NCBI RefSeq assembly: GCF_002252525.1
Contig: NZ_NNRM01000021.1
Coordinates: 62,001-126,000, forward strand
Origin: Brucella pseudogrignonensis
GTDB taxonomy: Bacteria > Pseudomonadota > Alphaproteobacteria > Rhizobiales > Rhizobiaceae
Reading direction: 5' to 3'
Length of the DNA: 64,000 nucleotides
The notes beneath the pieces were generated by a model, which was not told the DNA's origin, did no database searches, and was given only the letters and a program-made list of their open reading frames with translations. Positions 26,586-36,938 of this stretch are shown one piece after another. The number at the start of each line of letters is the position of its first letter. Positions within the stretch are counted from its first letter, which is position 1. Made by a program: the position numbers and the translations under genes.

Positions 26586-28123
26586 GTCCAGCAGTAGCAC
26601 AAGGCCGGTTGAAAGGCCTCAAGCCCGTCGCGGTAATCGATATTGGTTCCAACTCGATCCGTGTCGTTGTTTACGAAGGCATTGTCCGGTCTCCGACAGT
26701 GCTTTTCAATGAAAAGCTTCTCTGCGGTCTTGGCAAAGGATTGGCCAAGACCGGAAAGCTCAATGAGAAATCCGTCGATATCGCCCTGCGCGCATTGAAG
26801 CGTTTTCGCGTTCTGGCCGAACAGGCGGGTGCGATTTCCATTCATGCGCTGGCAACAGCCGCAGCTCGCGAGGCGAAAAACGGTCCTGATTTCATTTCTC
26901 AGGCCGAGGCTATTCTTGGACGGCACATTGAAGTGTTGTCGGGCAAGGAAGAAGCCTATTACTCCGCTTTGGGTATCATTTCCGGTTTCTACAAACCGCA
27001 GGGCGTAACTGGCGACCTTGGCGGCGGCAGTTTGGAGCTGGTTGGCGTCAATGACCATGAGGTCGGTGAGGGGATTACCCTTCCGCTCGGTGGCCTGCGT
27101 TTGCAGGACATGTCGAACGAACAACTGCCTGAAGCCGCCAAAATCACCCGCACCGAGCTTGCACGCGCGACTCTTCTTGAAGAGCATCAGGGAGAAGTCT
27201 TCTACGCTGTGGGCGGTACGTGGCGAAATCTCGCCAAGCTGCATATGACGGCCAAGCATTATCCGCTGCACGTCATGCATGGCTATGAGATGGACCCGGT
27301 GGAAGCAAAAAGCTTCCTCACGCGGGTTGCCAGAGGCAATATCGACACGATGCGCGGCATCGAAGCAGTATCCAAAAATCGTCGCCAGCTTCTTGCTTAT
27401 GGCGCGACAGTTCTGCTCGAAACCATTCGGCGCATGAAACCCTCTAAGATCGTATTCTCGGCGCTGGGAGTTCGTGAAGGTTACTTGTATTCGCTGCTGC
27501 CCAAGAACGAACAGCGGCTTGATCCGCTTTTGTCTTCGGCAGAAGAGCTGGCAATTCTGCGTTCGCGTTCGCCGCGTCATGCACGCGAACTCGCAACATG
27601 GACGACGCTTTCACTTCCCGTTCTCGGTTTCGATGAAACTGAAGATGAGAGCCGCTATCGTCAGGCGGCGTGTCTGGTGGCTGATATCAGCTGGCGCGCG
27701 CATCCCGACTATCGGGGCTCGCAGGCGTTGAACATCATTGCGCATGGTTCGTTCGGCGGTATCGATCATCCGGGCCGTTCTTTCATGGCTCTTGCGAATT
27801 ACTATCGCCATGAAGGATTGGTCGAAGACGAAATTGCGCCGGAAATCCTGCAGCTTGCCTCACCGCGTTTGCGTGAGCGGGCAAAGCTTCTGGGTGCGCT
27901 GCTTCGCGTCATCTATCTGTTATCGGCATCTATGCCGGGCGTAATCCCGCGTCTTTACTGGCGTGAGGAAGACAACGGCATTGCTCTGGTCGTACCGGGA
28001 GATATCGCCGATCTGATTTCTGACCGCCCAGAAGGACGTTTACAGCAGCTTTCAAAGCTGACGGGAAAGAACCTCTTCTTTGCCATCGGCGACAGTGCGA
28101 TTGACGCGAACGAGCATCATTGA
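26582..28123 (+). CDS. ppx: Exopolyphosphatase (Ppx/GppA family)
   Basis: A 513-residue phosphatase of the ASKHA fold: [16 protein letters not shown] (19-34), the second phosphate loop [13 protein letters not shown], and a C-terminal HD-like helical domain typical of long Ppx proteins. It splits phosphate from polyphosphate ends or acts on pppGpp. Coupled to ppk by an ATGA overlap, it balances polyphosphate synthesis and breakdown. The N-terminal 15 residues are extra relative to short family members. Confidence 0.93.
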   Translation: MSPAVAQGRLKGLKPVAVIDIGSNSIRVVVYEGIVRSPTVLFNEKLLCGLGKGLAKTGKLNEKSVDIALRALKRFRVLAEQAGAISIHALATAAAREAKNGPDFISQAEAILGRHIEVLSGKEEAYYSALGIISGFYKPQGVTGDLGGGSLELVGVNDHEVGEGITLPLGGLRLQDMSNEQLPEAAKITRTELARATLLEEHQGEVFYAVGGTWRNLAKLHMTAKHYPLHVMHGYEMDPVEAKSFLTRVARGNIDTMRGIEAVSKNRRQLLAYGATVLLETIRRMKPSKIVFSALGVREGYLYSLLPKNEQRLDPLLSSAEELAILRSRSPRHARELATWTTLSLPVLGFDETEDESRYRQAACLVADISWRAHPDYRGSQALNIIAHGSFGGIDHPGRSFMALANYYRHEGLVEDEIAPEILQLASPRLRERAKLLGALLRVIYLLSASMPGVIPRLYWREEDNGIALVVPGDIADLISDRPEGRLQQLSKLTGKNLFFAIGDSAIDANEHH

Positions 28124-28145
28124 AAAGAGTATGATTGATAAATCG

Positions 28146-28182
28146 AAAGGCCGGCGAGAGTTTTCTCCGCCGGCCTTTTTAC
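28146..28182 (+). terminator. Terminator of ppk-ppx
   Basis: A stem AAAGGCCGGCG / CGCCGGCCTTT continuing into GAGA/TCTC, followed by five T residues, 22 bases after the ppx stop. Confidence 0.9.
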
Positions 28183-28190
28183 TTAGTTTA

Positions 28191-28288
28191 CAGCGGTTCC
28201 AGTTAAGAATGAATCGTTGGAACCGCTGTAACTGTTTGTTTTTACGCATTATCCGACGCAAAACTGCTTCGCACTTTTGCTGGATATG
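28191..28288 (-). repeat. Family A intergenic repeat, complete copy (A2)
   Basis: Hairpin CAGCGGTTCCA / TGGAACCGCTG (28191-28228), linker TAACTGTTTGTTTTTACGC, then a second palindromic part that is the reverse complement of the GCATTTCCAGCAAAAGTG unit found at 38192. It lies between convergent ppx and rnd and touches the rnd stop. Confidence 0.85.
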
Positions 28289-29440
28289 CTATAATTCGAC
28301 AGCTTGAATACGCCGGTTCTCAAATTTAATGCCGATTTTGCCTTCAATGAGATCGAGCGCTTTCTGGCCGAAGACTTCGCGACGCCAGCCCTGAAGTGCA
28401 GGTACATTGGCATTCTCGCCTTCAGCTGCAATCTTGTCGATATCATCGGAGCTTGCGACGATCTTGGCTGCAACGCCGTGTTCTTCGGTCACAAGCTTGA
28501 GCAGCACTTTAAGAATATCTGCAGCTGCAGCACTGCCTTCTGGCGAATGAGACTGTTTTGGCAACTTTGGCAGATCTTCTTTTGGAATAGCCAGTGCCGC
28601 CTGAATGGCATTCACCAAGCCTGCCGCCTGAGCCGAACGTTCCCAGCCCTTCGGGATCGAACGAAGACGTCCGAGCGCTTCCGCATCTTTTGGCTGCTGC
28701 TGGGCGATTTCAGCGATCGTGTCGTCCTTGATGACGCGGCCACGCGGAACATTGCGTTCGCGCGCTTCACGTTCGCGCCATGCCGCAACAGACTGAACGA
28801 TAGCAAGCTCGATTGGCTTGCGCATACGCGTCTTCACACGCTTCCAGGCATCATCTGGATGAAGGTCATAGGTTTCACGCGCGCTGAGAACAGCCATTTC
28901 CTCGTTGACCCACTCGCTACGGCCTTCTTTCTGAAGCTCATCTTTCAGATAAAGGTAGATGTCGCGCAGATAGGTGACATCGGCCAGCGCATAGTCGAGC
29001 TGCTTTTCAGACAGCGGACGGCGGCGCCAGTCGGTGAAGCGCGATGACTTGTCGATGTGTTTTCCAGTGACTTTCTGAACCAGAGCGTCATAGGAAATGG
29101 CATCGCCAAAGCCGCAGACCATGGCAGCAACCTGGCTGTCAAAAATCGGGGCAGGGATCAGGTTGCCCAAGTGGAAGACGATTTCAATGTCCTGACGTGC
29201 GGCGTGGAACACCTTGACCACTTTTTCATCGGCCATCAGGCGAAAGAAGGGCGCAAGATCGAGACCGGGCGCCAGTGCATCGACCAGAGCGGTATGGTCG
29301 GGCGAAGCCATCTGAATTAGACAGAGTTCCGGCCAGAAGGTCGTTTCCCGAATGAATTCGGTATCGACCGTTACGAAGTCGGATTTGGCTAGGGCGGATA
29401 CGGCCTCTTCAAGGGCCTCTGTGGTCGTGATGAGCTGCAT
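28289..29440 (-). CDS. rnd: Ribonuclease D
   Basis: A 383-residue 3'-5' exoribonuclease that trims tRNA precursors. The DEDD catalytic domain starts with FVTVDTEFIRE (Asp26, Glu28) and includes a conserved VFHAARQDIEIVFHL (Exo II) and LDYALADVTYLRDIY (Exo III, Asp and Tyr). One HRDC domain lies around residues 205-285. The length and domain order are normal for alphaproteobacterial RNase D. The gene is divergent from aspS, with a family B repeat in between. Confidence 0.95.
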   Translation of the reverse strand: MQLITTTEALEEAVSALAKSDFVTVDTEFIRETTFWPELCLIQMASPDHTALVDALAPGLDLAPFFRLMADEKVVKVFHAARQDIEIVFHLGNLIPAPIFDSQVAAMVCGFGDAISYDALVQKVTGKHIDKSSRFTDWRRRPLSEKQLDYALADVTYLRDIYLYLKDELQKEGRSEWVNEEMAVLSARETYDLHPDDAWKRVKTRMRKPIELAIVQSVAAWREREARERNVPRGRVIKDDTIAEIAQQQPKDAEALGRLRSIPKGWERSAQAAGLVNAIQAALAIPKEDLPKLPKQSHSPEGSAAAADILKVLLKLVTEEHGVAAKIVASSDDIDKIAAEGENANVPALQGWRREVFGQKALDLIEGKIGIKFENRRIQAVEL

Positions 29441-29792
29441 GTTTTTCTTTTAGAGCGCATCCCGAAAACTGTGAAGCGATTTTCGGACAAGATGCACGTT
29501 TAACAGAGGATTAGCGCGCGCTTCGATATGATTCAGTCAGATTGAAACGAGCACTGGATAATGGTGGGCTGCTTTGGGCTGCGTGCCGCGCCACGAGAAG
29601 CATATAGCGATGGAATAACACGTAAATAGTGATTTTTGTCGACATAATCCGTCAAGCTGGTTTAACAAGGCCGGATACGTGCCCGGATACAGGCAGTATC
29701 GGCTTGACAAAGCGTGATCAAAATGCGCTTTTCCGCCGGAATTGCAGCGCTTTGCCTGCACAAGATTTATAAAGTTCCAAAAGGCAGAAATC
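29441..29792. other. rnd-aspS intergenic region
   Basis: About 350 bases between divergent genes. The first 115 bases are occupied by a family B repeat (29451-29555). The part nearer aspS (29620-29790) is plain and should hold the aspS promoter; the TTGACA-like hexamer at about 29703 is a candidate -35 box. No T-box or other leader structure is seen. Confidence 0.45.
29451..29555 (+). repeat. Family B intergenic repeat (B3)
   Basis: Begins TAGAGCGCATCCCGAAAACTG, here quoted only as its first part TAGAGCGCATCCCGAAAA, followed by TGAAGCGATTTTCGGAC and ending ATTGAAACGAGCACT. It has the same left and right ends as B1, with drift in the terminal inverted repeat. Confidence 0.75.
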
Positions 29793-31580
29793 ATGCACCG
29801 TTATCGCAGCCATACCTGCGCAGCCCTTCGCAAATCGGATGTTGGTTCAAAAGTCCGTCTGTCTGGCTGGGTTCATCGCGTCCGTGACCATGGTGGCATC
29901 CTCTTCATCGACATTCGCGATCATTATGGCCTCACTCAGGTTGTTGCAGATCCTGATTCGCCAGCGTTCAAGATTGCCGAAACCGTTCGTGGCGAATGGG
30001 TCATCCGTGTTGATGGTGAAGTGAAGGCCCGCGCAGATGAGGCTGTGAATGCCAACTTGCCGACCGGCGATGTAGAAATCTTCGCAACCGAGATCGAAGT
30101 TCTGGCTGCCGCCAAGGAACTGCCGCTGCCAGTGTTTGGCGAGCCGGACTATCCGGAAGACATTCGCCTTAAGTACCGCTTCCTCGATCTGCGCCGCGAA
30201 ACGCTGCACAAGAACATTATGAGCCGCACGAAGATCATTGCAGCGATGCGTCGCCGCATGACCGAAATCGGCTTCAATGAGTTTTCGACACCAATTCTGA
30301 CGGCTTCTTCGCCGGAAGGCGCGCGCGACTTCCTCGTTCCAAGCCGTATTCATGAAGGCAAGTTCTACGCGCTGCCGCAGGCTCCGCAGCAGTACAAGCA
30401 GCTCCTGATGGTTGCCGGTTTCGACCGCTACTTCCAGATTGCACCTTGCTTCCGCGATGAAGATCCGCGTGCAGACCGTCTGCCGGGCGAATTCTATCAG
30501 CTCGATCTCGAAATGAGCTTCGTAACCCAGGAAGAAATCTGGGAAACGATGGAACCAGTCATGCGCGGCATCTTTGAAGAGTTTGCCGAAGGCAAGCCTG
30601 TAACGCAGCAGTTCCGCCGCATCGCTTATGACGACGCGATCCGCACCTATGGTTCGGACAAGCCAGATCTGCGCAACCCGATTGAAATGCAGGCTGTGAC
30701 CGAGCACTTCGCTGGTTCCGGCTTCAAGGTCTTCGCGAACATGATCGCCAACGATCCAAAGGTTGAAGTCTGGGCCATTCCGGCCAAGACCGGCGGTAGC
30801 CGCGCATTCTGCGACCGCATGAATTCCTGGGCGCAGAGCGAAGGTCAGCCGGGTCTCGGCTACATCTTCTGGCGCAAGGAAGGCGATAAGCTTGAAGGCG
30901 CTGGCCCGATTGCCAAGAACATTGGTGAAGAACGCACAGAAGCGCTCCGCAACCAGCTGGGCCTCGGCGACGGCGATGCCTGCTTCTTCGTAGCCGGTCA
31001 GCCATCGAAGTTCTACAAATTCGCAGGCGATGCCCGTACGCGGGCTGGTGAAGAGCTGAACCTCGTTGATCGTGATCGCTTTGAACTGGCCTGGATTATC
31101 GACTTCCCGTTCTACGAATGGGACGAAGACAACAAGAAGCTCGATTTCGCGCATAACCCGTTCTCGATGCCGCAGGGTGGCATGGAAGCACTGGAAACGC
31201 AGGACCCGCTGACGCTCAAGGCTTACCAGTACGATCTGGTCTGTAACGGTTTTGAAATCGCTTCCGGTTCGATCCGTAACCAGCTGCCGGATGTGATGGT
31301 CAAGGCGTTTGAAAAGGTTGGCCTCAGCCAGCAGGACGTGGAAGAGCGCTTCGGCGGTCTCTATCGTGCATTCCAGTATGGCGCGCCTCCACATGGCGGC
31401 ATGGCTGCCGGTGTTGATCGCGTTATCATGCTGCTCGTTGGTGCAAAGAACCTGCGTGAAATCTCGCTGTTCCCGATGAACCAGCAGGCGCTCGATCTTC
31501 TGATGAATGCACCTTCGGAAGTGTCGCCAGCGCAGCTGCGCGATCTTCATATTCGCTTAGCGCCAACCCAGAAGAGCTGA
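29793..31580 (+). CDS. aspS: Aspartyl-tRNA synthetase
   Basis: A 595-residue class II synthetase of the bacterial type. It has an OB-fold anticodon-binding domain ([13 protein letters not shown]), class II motif 2 ([10 protein letters not shown]), a GAD insertion domain in the middle, and motif 3 near the C-terminus ([18 protein letters not shown]). The start at 29793 follows an AAAGG site, giving the usual MHRYRSHTC beginning. Alphaproteobacterial enzymes of this type are often non-discriminating for tRNA-Asn, but this cannot be read directly here. Confidence 0.97.
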   Translation: MHRYRSHTCAALRKSDVGSKVRLSGWVHRVRDHGGILFIDIRDHYGLTQVVADPDSPAFKIAETVRGEWVIRVDGEVKARADEAVNANLPTGDVEIFATEIEVLAAAKELPLPVFGEPDYPEDIRLKYRFLDLRRETLHKNIMSRTKIIAAMRRRMTEIGFNEFSTPILTASSPEGARDFLVPSRIHEGKFYALPQAPQQYKQLLMVAGFDRYFQIAPCFRDEDPRADRLPGEFYQLDLEMSFVTQEEIWETMEPVMRGIFEEFAEGKPVTQQFRRIAYDDAIRTYGSDKPDLRNPIEMQAVTEHFAGSGFKVFANMIANDPKVEVWAIPAKTGGSRAFCDRMNSWAQSEGQPGLGYIFWRKEGDKLEGAGPIAKNIGEERTEALRNQLGLGDGDACFFVAGQPSKFYKFAGDARTRAGEELNLVDRDRFELAWIIDFPFYEWDEDNKKLDFAHNPFSMPQGGMEALETQDPLTLKAYQYDLVCNGFEIASGSIRNQLPDVMVKAFEKVGLSQQDVEERFGGLYRAFQYGAPPHGGMAAGVDRVIMLLVGAKNLREISLFPMNQQALDLLMNAPSEVSPAQLRDLHIRLAPTQKS

Positions 31581-31601
31581 TCTTCTCCGGTTTGAAAATC
31601 A

Positions 31602-31631
31602 AAAGCCCGGTCGCGAGACCGGGCTTTTTCT
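31602..31631 (+). terminator. Terminator of aspS
   Basis: An 11-base stem AAAGCCCGGTC / GACCGGGCTTT with a short loop and a following T-run, 22 bases after the aspS stop. Confidence 0.93.
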
Positions 31632-31653
31632 TTGACCTTATCAGTACGGCAAA

Positions 31654-31690
31654 AGAAAACCCGGTGAGCAGAACTCACCGGGTTTTGTTT
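31654..31690. terminator. Bidirectional terminator between aspS and the exported protein gene
   Basis: A perfect 13-base stem AAAACCCGGTGAG / CTCACCGGGTTTT (31656-31686) with A and T tracts on both sides; it serves the minus-strand gene ending at 31708 and is a second stop for aspS. Confidence 0.88.
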
Positions 31691-31707
31691 GATGAACCTG
31701 AGTTCGA

Positions 31708-32907
31708 TCAGTTGTTGGCTTCAACGCCAACTTTCAGAAGCTGGATCAGCTTTGTCGGGTCGAGCGAAGCGGTCGCAACGATGGACGCGAAGCTTACCGA
31801 CTGGTCAGGCGAAGCCGAAACGGTCAGCGACTTTGGATCGTCGAAGTACTTTTCAGCTGCGGCCTTGAGCTGCTGGGCAAATTCAGGGTTCTTGAGCTGT
31901 GTTGCCATCAGCGGAACCATCATCTTCAGCTGTTCGCCGAGCTGCTTGCCATCGGCACCCTGCTGCTTGCCGTAATATTCGAGCAGCTTCTGTGTGAGTT
32001 CTTCGTTGTCAAAGCGGATCGACAGGTTCTTGAGGCTCAGCTGTTCAGCGAGACCGAGAAGAGCGAGGCCAGCTGCGTCTTTTTCTGCATCAGCCTTGGC
32101 CATGTTTTCCTGTGTCTTCTGCAGAGCTTCTACGAAAGACAGATCATAGCCGTCGATAGCAGCGGTCAGATTGATCTTGCCGAGTTCTTCAGCATTGATT
32201 TCAAACTGATCCAGCGTCGCATTGCCCGAAGTCGGCAGCCATGTACCCTTCGAGTTGATCGAACCCTTAAGAGCGCTCATATCGAGTGGAGCGAGCGGGT
32301 TCTTGCCGTTCTTGTCGAAAGTCGCATCAATATCGGCAATGGTGAGATTGTAGTCGATTTTTTCGGCTTTGTTGGCCGAATTCAGAGTCACTTCCATGCC
32401 CTTGATCAGAGCGCCATCTTTGCCTGGAGTGCCAACCGAGAACTCGTCGATCTTCATCTTGTCGTAGAAGACCATCTTGGCGAGCGGGCCTTCGGCTTTC
32501 TCGGATGGGAGAATAACGTTCTCCATCGAGATGCCTTTGATCGTGGCTTTATCGTTCTTGTCCGCACCTTCAGGAGCGAAGTCCAAATCTGCAACCGAAA
32601 CTTTTTCGATGCTATAGCCGCCTTCTGGCGTGTCCTGCACGTTTTCGAGCGTTATATCGCCGACAGGCGTCGCGCGGTCAGAAATGGTAGGCAGCTTGAT
32701 TGTTGTGCCTTTGAGCAAAATGTTGTCGCCGTCAGCCTTAACTTCGGCGAAGTTCAGCTCTCCGCCCTGCTTTGTATAGAGGGCTTTAACGCGCTCTGCG
32801 ACTGCATTTGCATCTGCAGCCATTGCCGCACTGCCAAGAACAAGCGAGAGCGCGGTGCTTGCTGCGAAGACGCGCACGGCCTGCTTGCTAACAACGAAAA
32901 CCTTCAT
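31708..32907 (-). CDS. Exported protein of unknown function, 399 residues
   Basis: I do not recognise a named family. The protein has a Sec signal peptide (about 1-31, hydrophobic core and cleavage at AMA-A), then a mature region built of alternating beta-strand-like stretches with repeated 'D-x-T-L/ITLENV...' type segments (for example DITLENV, ATIKGISMENV and DQFEINAEELGKINLTAAIDG), reminiscent of AsmA/YdgA-like or DUF945-type periplasmic proteins that form extended beta grooves. The C-terminal quarter is helical (KLLEYYGKQQGADG, then LMATQLKNPEFAQQ). No Cys or transmembrane segment follows the signal. It stands alone, with its own terminator, divergent from parC. Confidence 0.75.
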   Translation of the reverse strand: MKVFVVSKQAVRVFAASTALSLVLGSAAMAADANAVAERVKALYTKQGGELNFAEVKADGDNILLKGTTIKLPTISDRATPVGDITLENVQDTPEGGYSIEKVSVADLDFAPEGADKNDKATIKGISMENVILPSEKAEGPLAKMVFYDKMKIDEFSVGTPGKDGALIKGMEVTLNSANKAEKIDYNLTIADIDATFDKNGKNPLAPLDMSALKGSINSKGTWLPTSGNATLDQFEINAEELGKINLTAAIDGYDLSFVEALQKTQENMAKADAEKDAAGLALLGLAEQLSLKNLSIRFDNEELTQKLLEYYGKQQGADGKQLGEQLKMMVPLMATQLKNPEFAQQLKAAAEKYFDDPKSLTVSASPDQSVSFASIVATASLDPTKLIQLLKVGVEANN

Positions 32908-33119
32908 TTATTGGCTCCTGATCATTTGGTAAATTTTAGATAGCCTTCATAAGCCTTTACGCAAGGAAAAACAGCCTGTTTCATTCGTTACGTATAAGTT
33001 GTGGAGAAAACCTCTACAATTCCCGTATAGAAGCTAAATGACGGCAACATTGCGACGAATGTACTGGATTGGTTCTCATCCCCACTTGCTGACGAATCGC
33101 GCAATTGGTACTGAGAACT

Positions 33120-35432
33120 ATGGGTAAAAGTCTGATTCCGCCGGACGACGGCGACGAACACATCGAACGGGTCGATCTTAAATCGGCCCTCGAGGAACGC
33201 TACCTCGCTTATGCGCTGTCCACGATCATGCATCGTGCGCTGCCGGATGTGCGCGACGGTTTGAAGCCGGTTCATCGCCGCATCATGCATGCAATGCGCC
33301 TGTTGCGACTCAATCCCGATCAGGCCTATGCAAAATGCGCGCGTATCGTCGGTGACGTCATGGGTAAATTCCACCCACACGGCGACGCCTCGATTTACGA
33401 CGCGCTTGTGCGTCTGGCGCAGGATTTTGCCGTGCGTTATCCGCTCGTGGACGGGCAGGGCAACTTCGGCAACATCGACGGCGATAATGCGGCTGCGATG
33501 CGTTATACCGAAGCGCGTATGACCGAGGTCGCGACGCTGCTTCTTGAAGGCATTACCGAAAACGCCATCGACTTCCGCCCGACCTATAATGAAGAGGACG
33601 AGGAACCCATCGTCCTTCCGGGTGCATTCCCGAATCTGCTTGCCAATGGCTCGGCTGGCATCGCGGTCGGCATGGCCACCAATATTCCGCCGCATAATGT
33701 GGCGGAGCTGTGCTCGTCGGCGCTCTATCTCATCAATCATCCCGAAGCGACTGTTGAAGAACTCGTCACTTCGCCGGAACAATGGGAAGAGCTGAAGAAG
33801 GAAGCGGAAACTGATCCGGCAGCACTTTTGAAGTGCAAGGTGCGTGGTCCCGATTTCCCGACCGGCGGCATTCTGGTGGAAGAGCATGCCAACATTCTTG
33901 AAGCCTATCGCACCGGGCGTGGTTCTTTCCGCGCACGCGCGCGCTGGGAAAAGGAAGAGGGCAATCGCGGAACCTGGGTGATTGTTGTCACCGAGATCCC
34001 ATATCAGGTTCAGAAGTCGCGCCTGATCGAGAAGATTGCAGAGCTGCTTCTGGCCAAGAAGCTGCCACTGCTCGACGATATTCGCGACGAGTCTGCTGAA
34101 GACATCCGCATCGTTCTGGAGCCGAAGAACCGCACGGTCGATCCTGAACTGCTGATGGAATCGCTTTTCAAGCTGACCGAGCTTGAGAACCGCGTTTCGC
34201 TCAACATGAACGTGCTCTCGCACGGCAAAGTGCCGAATGTTCTGTCTCTGGGCGGCGTGCTCAAAGAATGGCTTGAACATCGCAAGGAAGTGCTGGTTCG
34301 CCGTTCCGAATACCGTCTCGCAGAAATCGAAAAGCGGCTGGAAATCCTTGGCGGTTTCCTGAAGGCCTATCTCAATCTTGATGAAGTCATCCGCATCATT
34401 CGTGAAGAGGATGAACCGAAACAGGAGCTGATGCGGTTCTTTGATCTGACGGATAATCAGGCCGAAGCAATCCTCAACATGCGCCTGCGTTCCTTGCGCA
34501 AGCTTGAAGAATTTGAAATTCGCAAAGAATTCGATGGTCTGACTGCTGAAAAGACTGATCTGGAAGGCTTGCTTGCTTCGGGCACGCGCCAGTGGAAGAA
34601 GATCAGCACGGAAATCAAAGCTGTCCGTGAGAAGTTTGGCCCTGAAACCAAACTTGGCAAGCGCCGCAGCACCTTTGCCGACGCGCCAAGCCATGATCTC
34701 GAAGACATTCATCAGGCGATGATCGAGCGTGAGCCGGTTACGATTGTTGTGTCTGAAAAGGGCTGGCTGCGCGCGATGAAGGGCCATATGGCTGACTTCT
34801 CGACGCTGGCCTTCAAGGAAGGCGATAAGCTTAAGCTCGCTTTCCATGCTGAGACGACTGACAAGCTGCTGTTCTTCACGACAGGTGGCAAGTTCTTCAC
34901 CATTGGTGCGAACACGCTTCCGGGCGGGCGCGGCCATGGCGAACCGATCCGTATCCTCGTTGATATGGAAAATGATCAGGATATCCTGACAGCCTTCGTT
35001 CACGATGCTCAGGCCAAGCTTCTGCTTGTATCGCATGAAGGCAATGGCTTCATCGTGTCCGAGAATGAAGCGGTCGCCAATACCCGCAAGGGTAAGCAGG
35101 TGATGAATGTGAAGGCGCCAGATGAAGCCAAGCTTTGCCAGCGCATTTCGGGCGATCACATTGCGGTCGTGGGCGAGAACAGGAAGATGGTCGTCTTCCC
35201 GCTTTCGGACATTCCTGAAATGACACGCGGCAAGGGCGTTCGTTTGCAGAAATATAAGGACGGCGGCGTGTCCGATGTTCGTACCTTCGCGATCAGCGAC
35301 GGTCTGTCGTGGCAGGATTCTGCCGAGCGCACCTTTACGCGCAGCAAGGAAGAACTTGTCGAGTGGATTGCGGCCCGTGCCTCTGCTGGGCGTCTGGTAC
35401 CCAAGGGGTTTCCGCGTTCGGGCAAATTCTAA
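33120..35432 (+). CDS. parC: DNA topoisomerase IV subunit A
   Basis: A 770-residue subunit that cuts and rejoins DNA during chromosome decatenation. The N-terminal breakage domain has [10 protein letters not shown] and the catalytic Tyr129 in MRYTEARM; the C-terminal domain has the shorter, ParC-type set of beta-pinwheel blades. GyrA is excluded by the lack of a GyrA box and by the N-terminal sequence. At the quinolone pocket the protein reads [11 protein letters not shown]: Ala90 and Asp94 stand where E. coli ParC has Ser80 and Glu84. The start ATG at 33120 gives [10 protein letters not shown]; five extra upstream codons have no better start. Confidence 0.93.
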   Translation: MGKSLIPPDDGDEHIERVDLKSALEERYLAYALSTIMHRALPDVRDGLKPVHRRIMHAMRLLRLNPDQAYAKCARIVGDVMGKFHPHGDASIYDALVRLAQDFAVRYPLVDGQGNFGNIDGDNAAAMRYTEARMTEVATLLLEGITENAIDFRPTYNEEDEEPIVLPGAFPNLLANGSAGIAVGMATNIPPHNVAELCSSALYLINHPEATVEELVTSPEQWEELKKEAETDPAALLKCKVRGPDFPTGGILVEEHANILEAYRTGRGSFRARARWEKEEGNRGTWVIVVTEIPYQVQKSRLIEKIAELLLAKKLPLLDDIRDESAEDIRIVLEPKNRTVDPELLMESLFKLTELENRVSLNMNVLSHGKVPNVLSLGGVLKEWLEHRKEVLVRRSEYRLAEIEKRLEILGGFLKAYLNLDEVIRIIREEDEPKQELMRFFDLTDNQAEAILNMRLRSLRKLEEFEIRKEFDGLTAEKTDLEGLLASGTRQWKKISTEIKAVREKFGPETKLGKRRSTFADAPSHDLEDIHQAMIEREPVTIVVSEKGWLRAMKGHMADFSTLAFKEGDKLKLAFHAETTDKLLFFTTGGKFFTIGANTLPGGRGHGEPIRILVDMENDQDILTAFVHDAQAKLLLVSHEGNGFIVSENEAVANTRKGKQVMNVKAPDEAKLCQRISGDHIAVVGENRKMVVFPLSDIPEMTRGKGVRLQKYKDGGVSDVRTFAISDGLSWQDSAERTFTRSKEELVEWIAARASAGRLVPKGFPRSGKF

Positions 35433-35446
35433 GGTTCTGCTCAAAT

Positions 35447-35475
35447 AAAAAAGGCGGCATATGCCGCCTTTTTGT
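35447..35475. terminator. Bidirectional terminator between parC and bpt
   Basis: A loopless 11-base perfect palindrome arm pair AAAGGCGGCAT / ATGCCGCCTTT (35450-35471) flanked by A and T tracts, 15 bases after parC and 4 bases after the end of the convergent bpt gene. Confidence 0.9.
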
Positions 35476-35477
35476 TT

Positions 35478-36227
35478 CTAGCCCTCAAATTTCTGCCAGC
35501 CGCGTGGGCCGAGATGCTCCTGCGGCCTGAAGCGCGTCTTATATTGCATCTTGCGCGACCCCTCGACCCAATAGCCGAGATAGACATGGGGGAGGCCAGC
35601 GGCGCGTGCGCGCTGGATATGATCAAGGATCATGAAAGTTCCGAGCGAACGCTCGTGCATATGCGGCGTGAAGAATGAATAGACCATAGACAGGCCGTCT
35701 GCCATCACGTCCGTAAGGGCTACCGCGATCAGCTCTCCATCGCCTTTCGCGCTGATAAAACTGTCCGGGCCGCGTCTGCGATATTCGATAATCTGCGTGT
35801 TGACGTGGGTATCTTCGACCATCATCGCATAATCGAGCACTGTCATATCGGACATGCCACCAGAATGGTGACGGGCATCCAGATAATCGCGGAAAAGGGC
35901 ATATTGTTCGGTGCTTGGCTGTGCCTTGTGCTGGCGGCCGATCAGATCGCGATTATGGTTCCAGACCCGGCGCATACTCCGGTTCATCTCAAATTCGCCA
36001 GTCAGGATACGCACAGAAACGCAGGCGCGACAAAGCTCGCAGGCTGGACGATAGGCAATGTTCTGAGAGCGACGGAAACCGCCCTGCGTAAGCAGGTCAT
36101 TGATTTCGCTGGCCTTGTCACCCACAAGATGAGTGAAGACCTTCCGTTCCATCTGGCCGTCGAGATACGGGCAGGGCGATGGAGCCGTTAAGAAAAACTG
36201 CGGAGACTGTTGCGGTTGATGGGTCAT
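35478..36227 (-). CDS. bpt: Aspartate/glutamate leucyltransferase (Bpt-type aminoacyl-tRNA-protein transferase)
   Basis: A 249-residue cytoplasmic enzyme of the bacterial N-end rule. The N-terminal domain has [16 protein letters not shown], the CRAC-type motif [15 protein letters not shown] (Cys-rich, as in ATE1-like enzymes), and the C-terminal GNAT-like domain [19 protein letters not shown]. It attaches Leu (or Arg in eukaryotic relatives) to proteins with N-terminal acidic residues for ClpAP degradation. The gene is convergent with parC, sharing a bidirectional terminator. Confidence 0.93.
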   Translation of the reverse strand: MTHQPQQSPQFFLTAPSPCPYLDGQMERKVFTHLVGDKASEINDLLTQGGFRRSQNIAYRPACELCRACVSVRILTGEFEMNRSMRRVWNHNRDLIGRQHKAQPSTEQYALFRDYLDARHHSGGMSDMTVLDYAMMVEDTHVNTQIIEYRRRGPDSFISAKGDGELIAVALTDVMADGLSMVYSFFTPHMHERSLGTFMILDHIQRARAAGLPHVYLGYWVEGSRKMQYKTRFRPQEHLGPRGWQKFEG

Positions 36228-36281
36228 TCAATATCCACGAAACGGCAATACCGAACCATCTCTTTATGCCCTAAAGATTGA

Positions 36282-36335
36282 GCCGGCTGCACAAAACGTC
36301 AATAGACATTTTGTGCAGCCGGCCCTGAATTTTTT
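36282..36335. terminator. Long hairpin terminator upstream of bpt / after the RDD gene
   Basis: A perfect 15-base stem GCCGGCTGCACAAAA / TTTTGTGCAGCCGGC (36282-36323). On the plus strand it is followed by TTTTTTT; on the minus strand it lies just downstream of the RDD protein gene, so it probably ends that gene. Confidence 0.8.
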
Positions 36336-36346
36336 TGATGCTTGCT

Positions 36347-36817
36347 TTAGCGGTCTGAACGAATGACTGCTGTACCAAGCAAGAGGTCGTGCACGGTACG
36401 CTTACGGTCGATCACCAGAGTCGCCAAAAGGATGAACGGTGTAAGCACCACATTCAGGCCCCAGAACAGGACAGTGTGGACCAGTGCCAGCATCGGATCG
36501 ACTGTGCCGCCTTCAAGGCGCACCAGCTTGATGTTCATCATCTGCATACCCTTTGTGGCCTGTTGAGGCCCGCCAAGAGTGCGAGATATGTAAAACAATG
36601 CGACTACCGGGAACATGATGGCGTAGAGCGCCCATCCCAGCGAAAGCGTGAGAATTCCAAGGATGAAAATTACGATTGCTGCTGGGATGCAAAGAAAGAA
36701 GACAATCATATAGTCGATAAGAAAAGCCATAATACGGCGTGTGCGCACGCCTTCAAAAAATGCGCGGCTTTCAAAACGCGGGCCCATGACTTCGCCGTGC
36801 AGAATATGGTCGGACAT
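36347..36817 (-). CDS. RDD family membrane protein
   Basis: A 156-residue inner-membrane protein. Two hydrophobic segments (about residues 28-60 and 110-135) surround the region, and the RDD signature residues are present: RRIMAFLIDYMIVFF at the start of the first helix and a VIDRKRTVHDLLLGT segment at the C-terminus. RDD proteins may act in Na+(Li+)/H+ exchange or other envelope roles; the function here is unknown. The start is the ATG at 36815-36817 with AAGGA upstream; a longer frame has no ribosome site. Confidence 0.85.
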   Translation of the reverse strand: MSDHILHGEVMGPRFESRAFFEGVRTRRIMAFLIDYMIVFFLCIPAAIVIFILGILTLSLGWALYAIMFPVVALFYISRTLGGPQQATKGMQMMNIKLVRLEGGTVDPMLALVHTVLFWGLNVVLTPFILLATLVIDRKRTVHDLLLGTAVIRSDR

Positions 36818-36938
36818 TTTTCCTTCCAGTCCTTCAAAAGAAGCGTCCGGGAACAACCGTCCGCTGTCCCGCACTGCGCGGAACAGTCTCAAGGTGGTGT
36901 ATGAAACTGGCTATTTCAAGGAAACAGCGTCTCGGAAT

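Noticed and set aside
29847-31550. Very long open frame antisense to aspS (567 codons)
   Set aside because: It is a shadow of the aspS gene, which is fully recognisable on the plus strand; the antisense translation has no domain and no ribosome site.
32988-35444. Very long open frame antisense to parC (818 codons)
   Set aside because: Codon bias of a GC-rich gene often leaves the opposite strand open. The plus strand encodes intact ParC.
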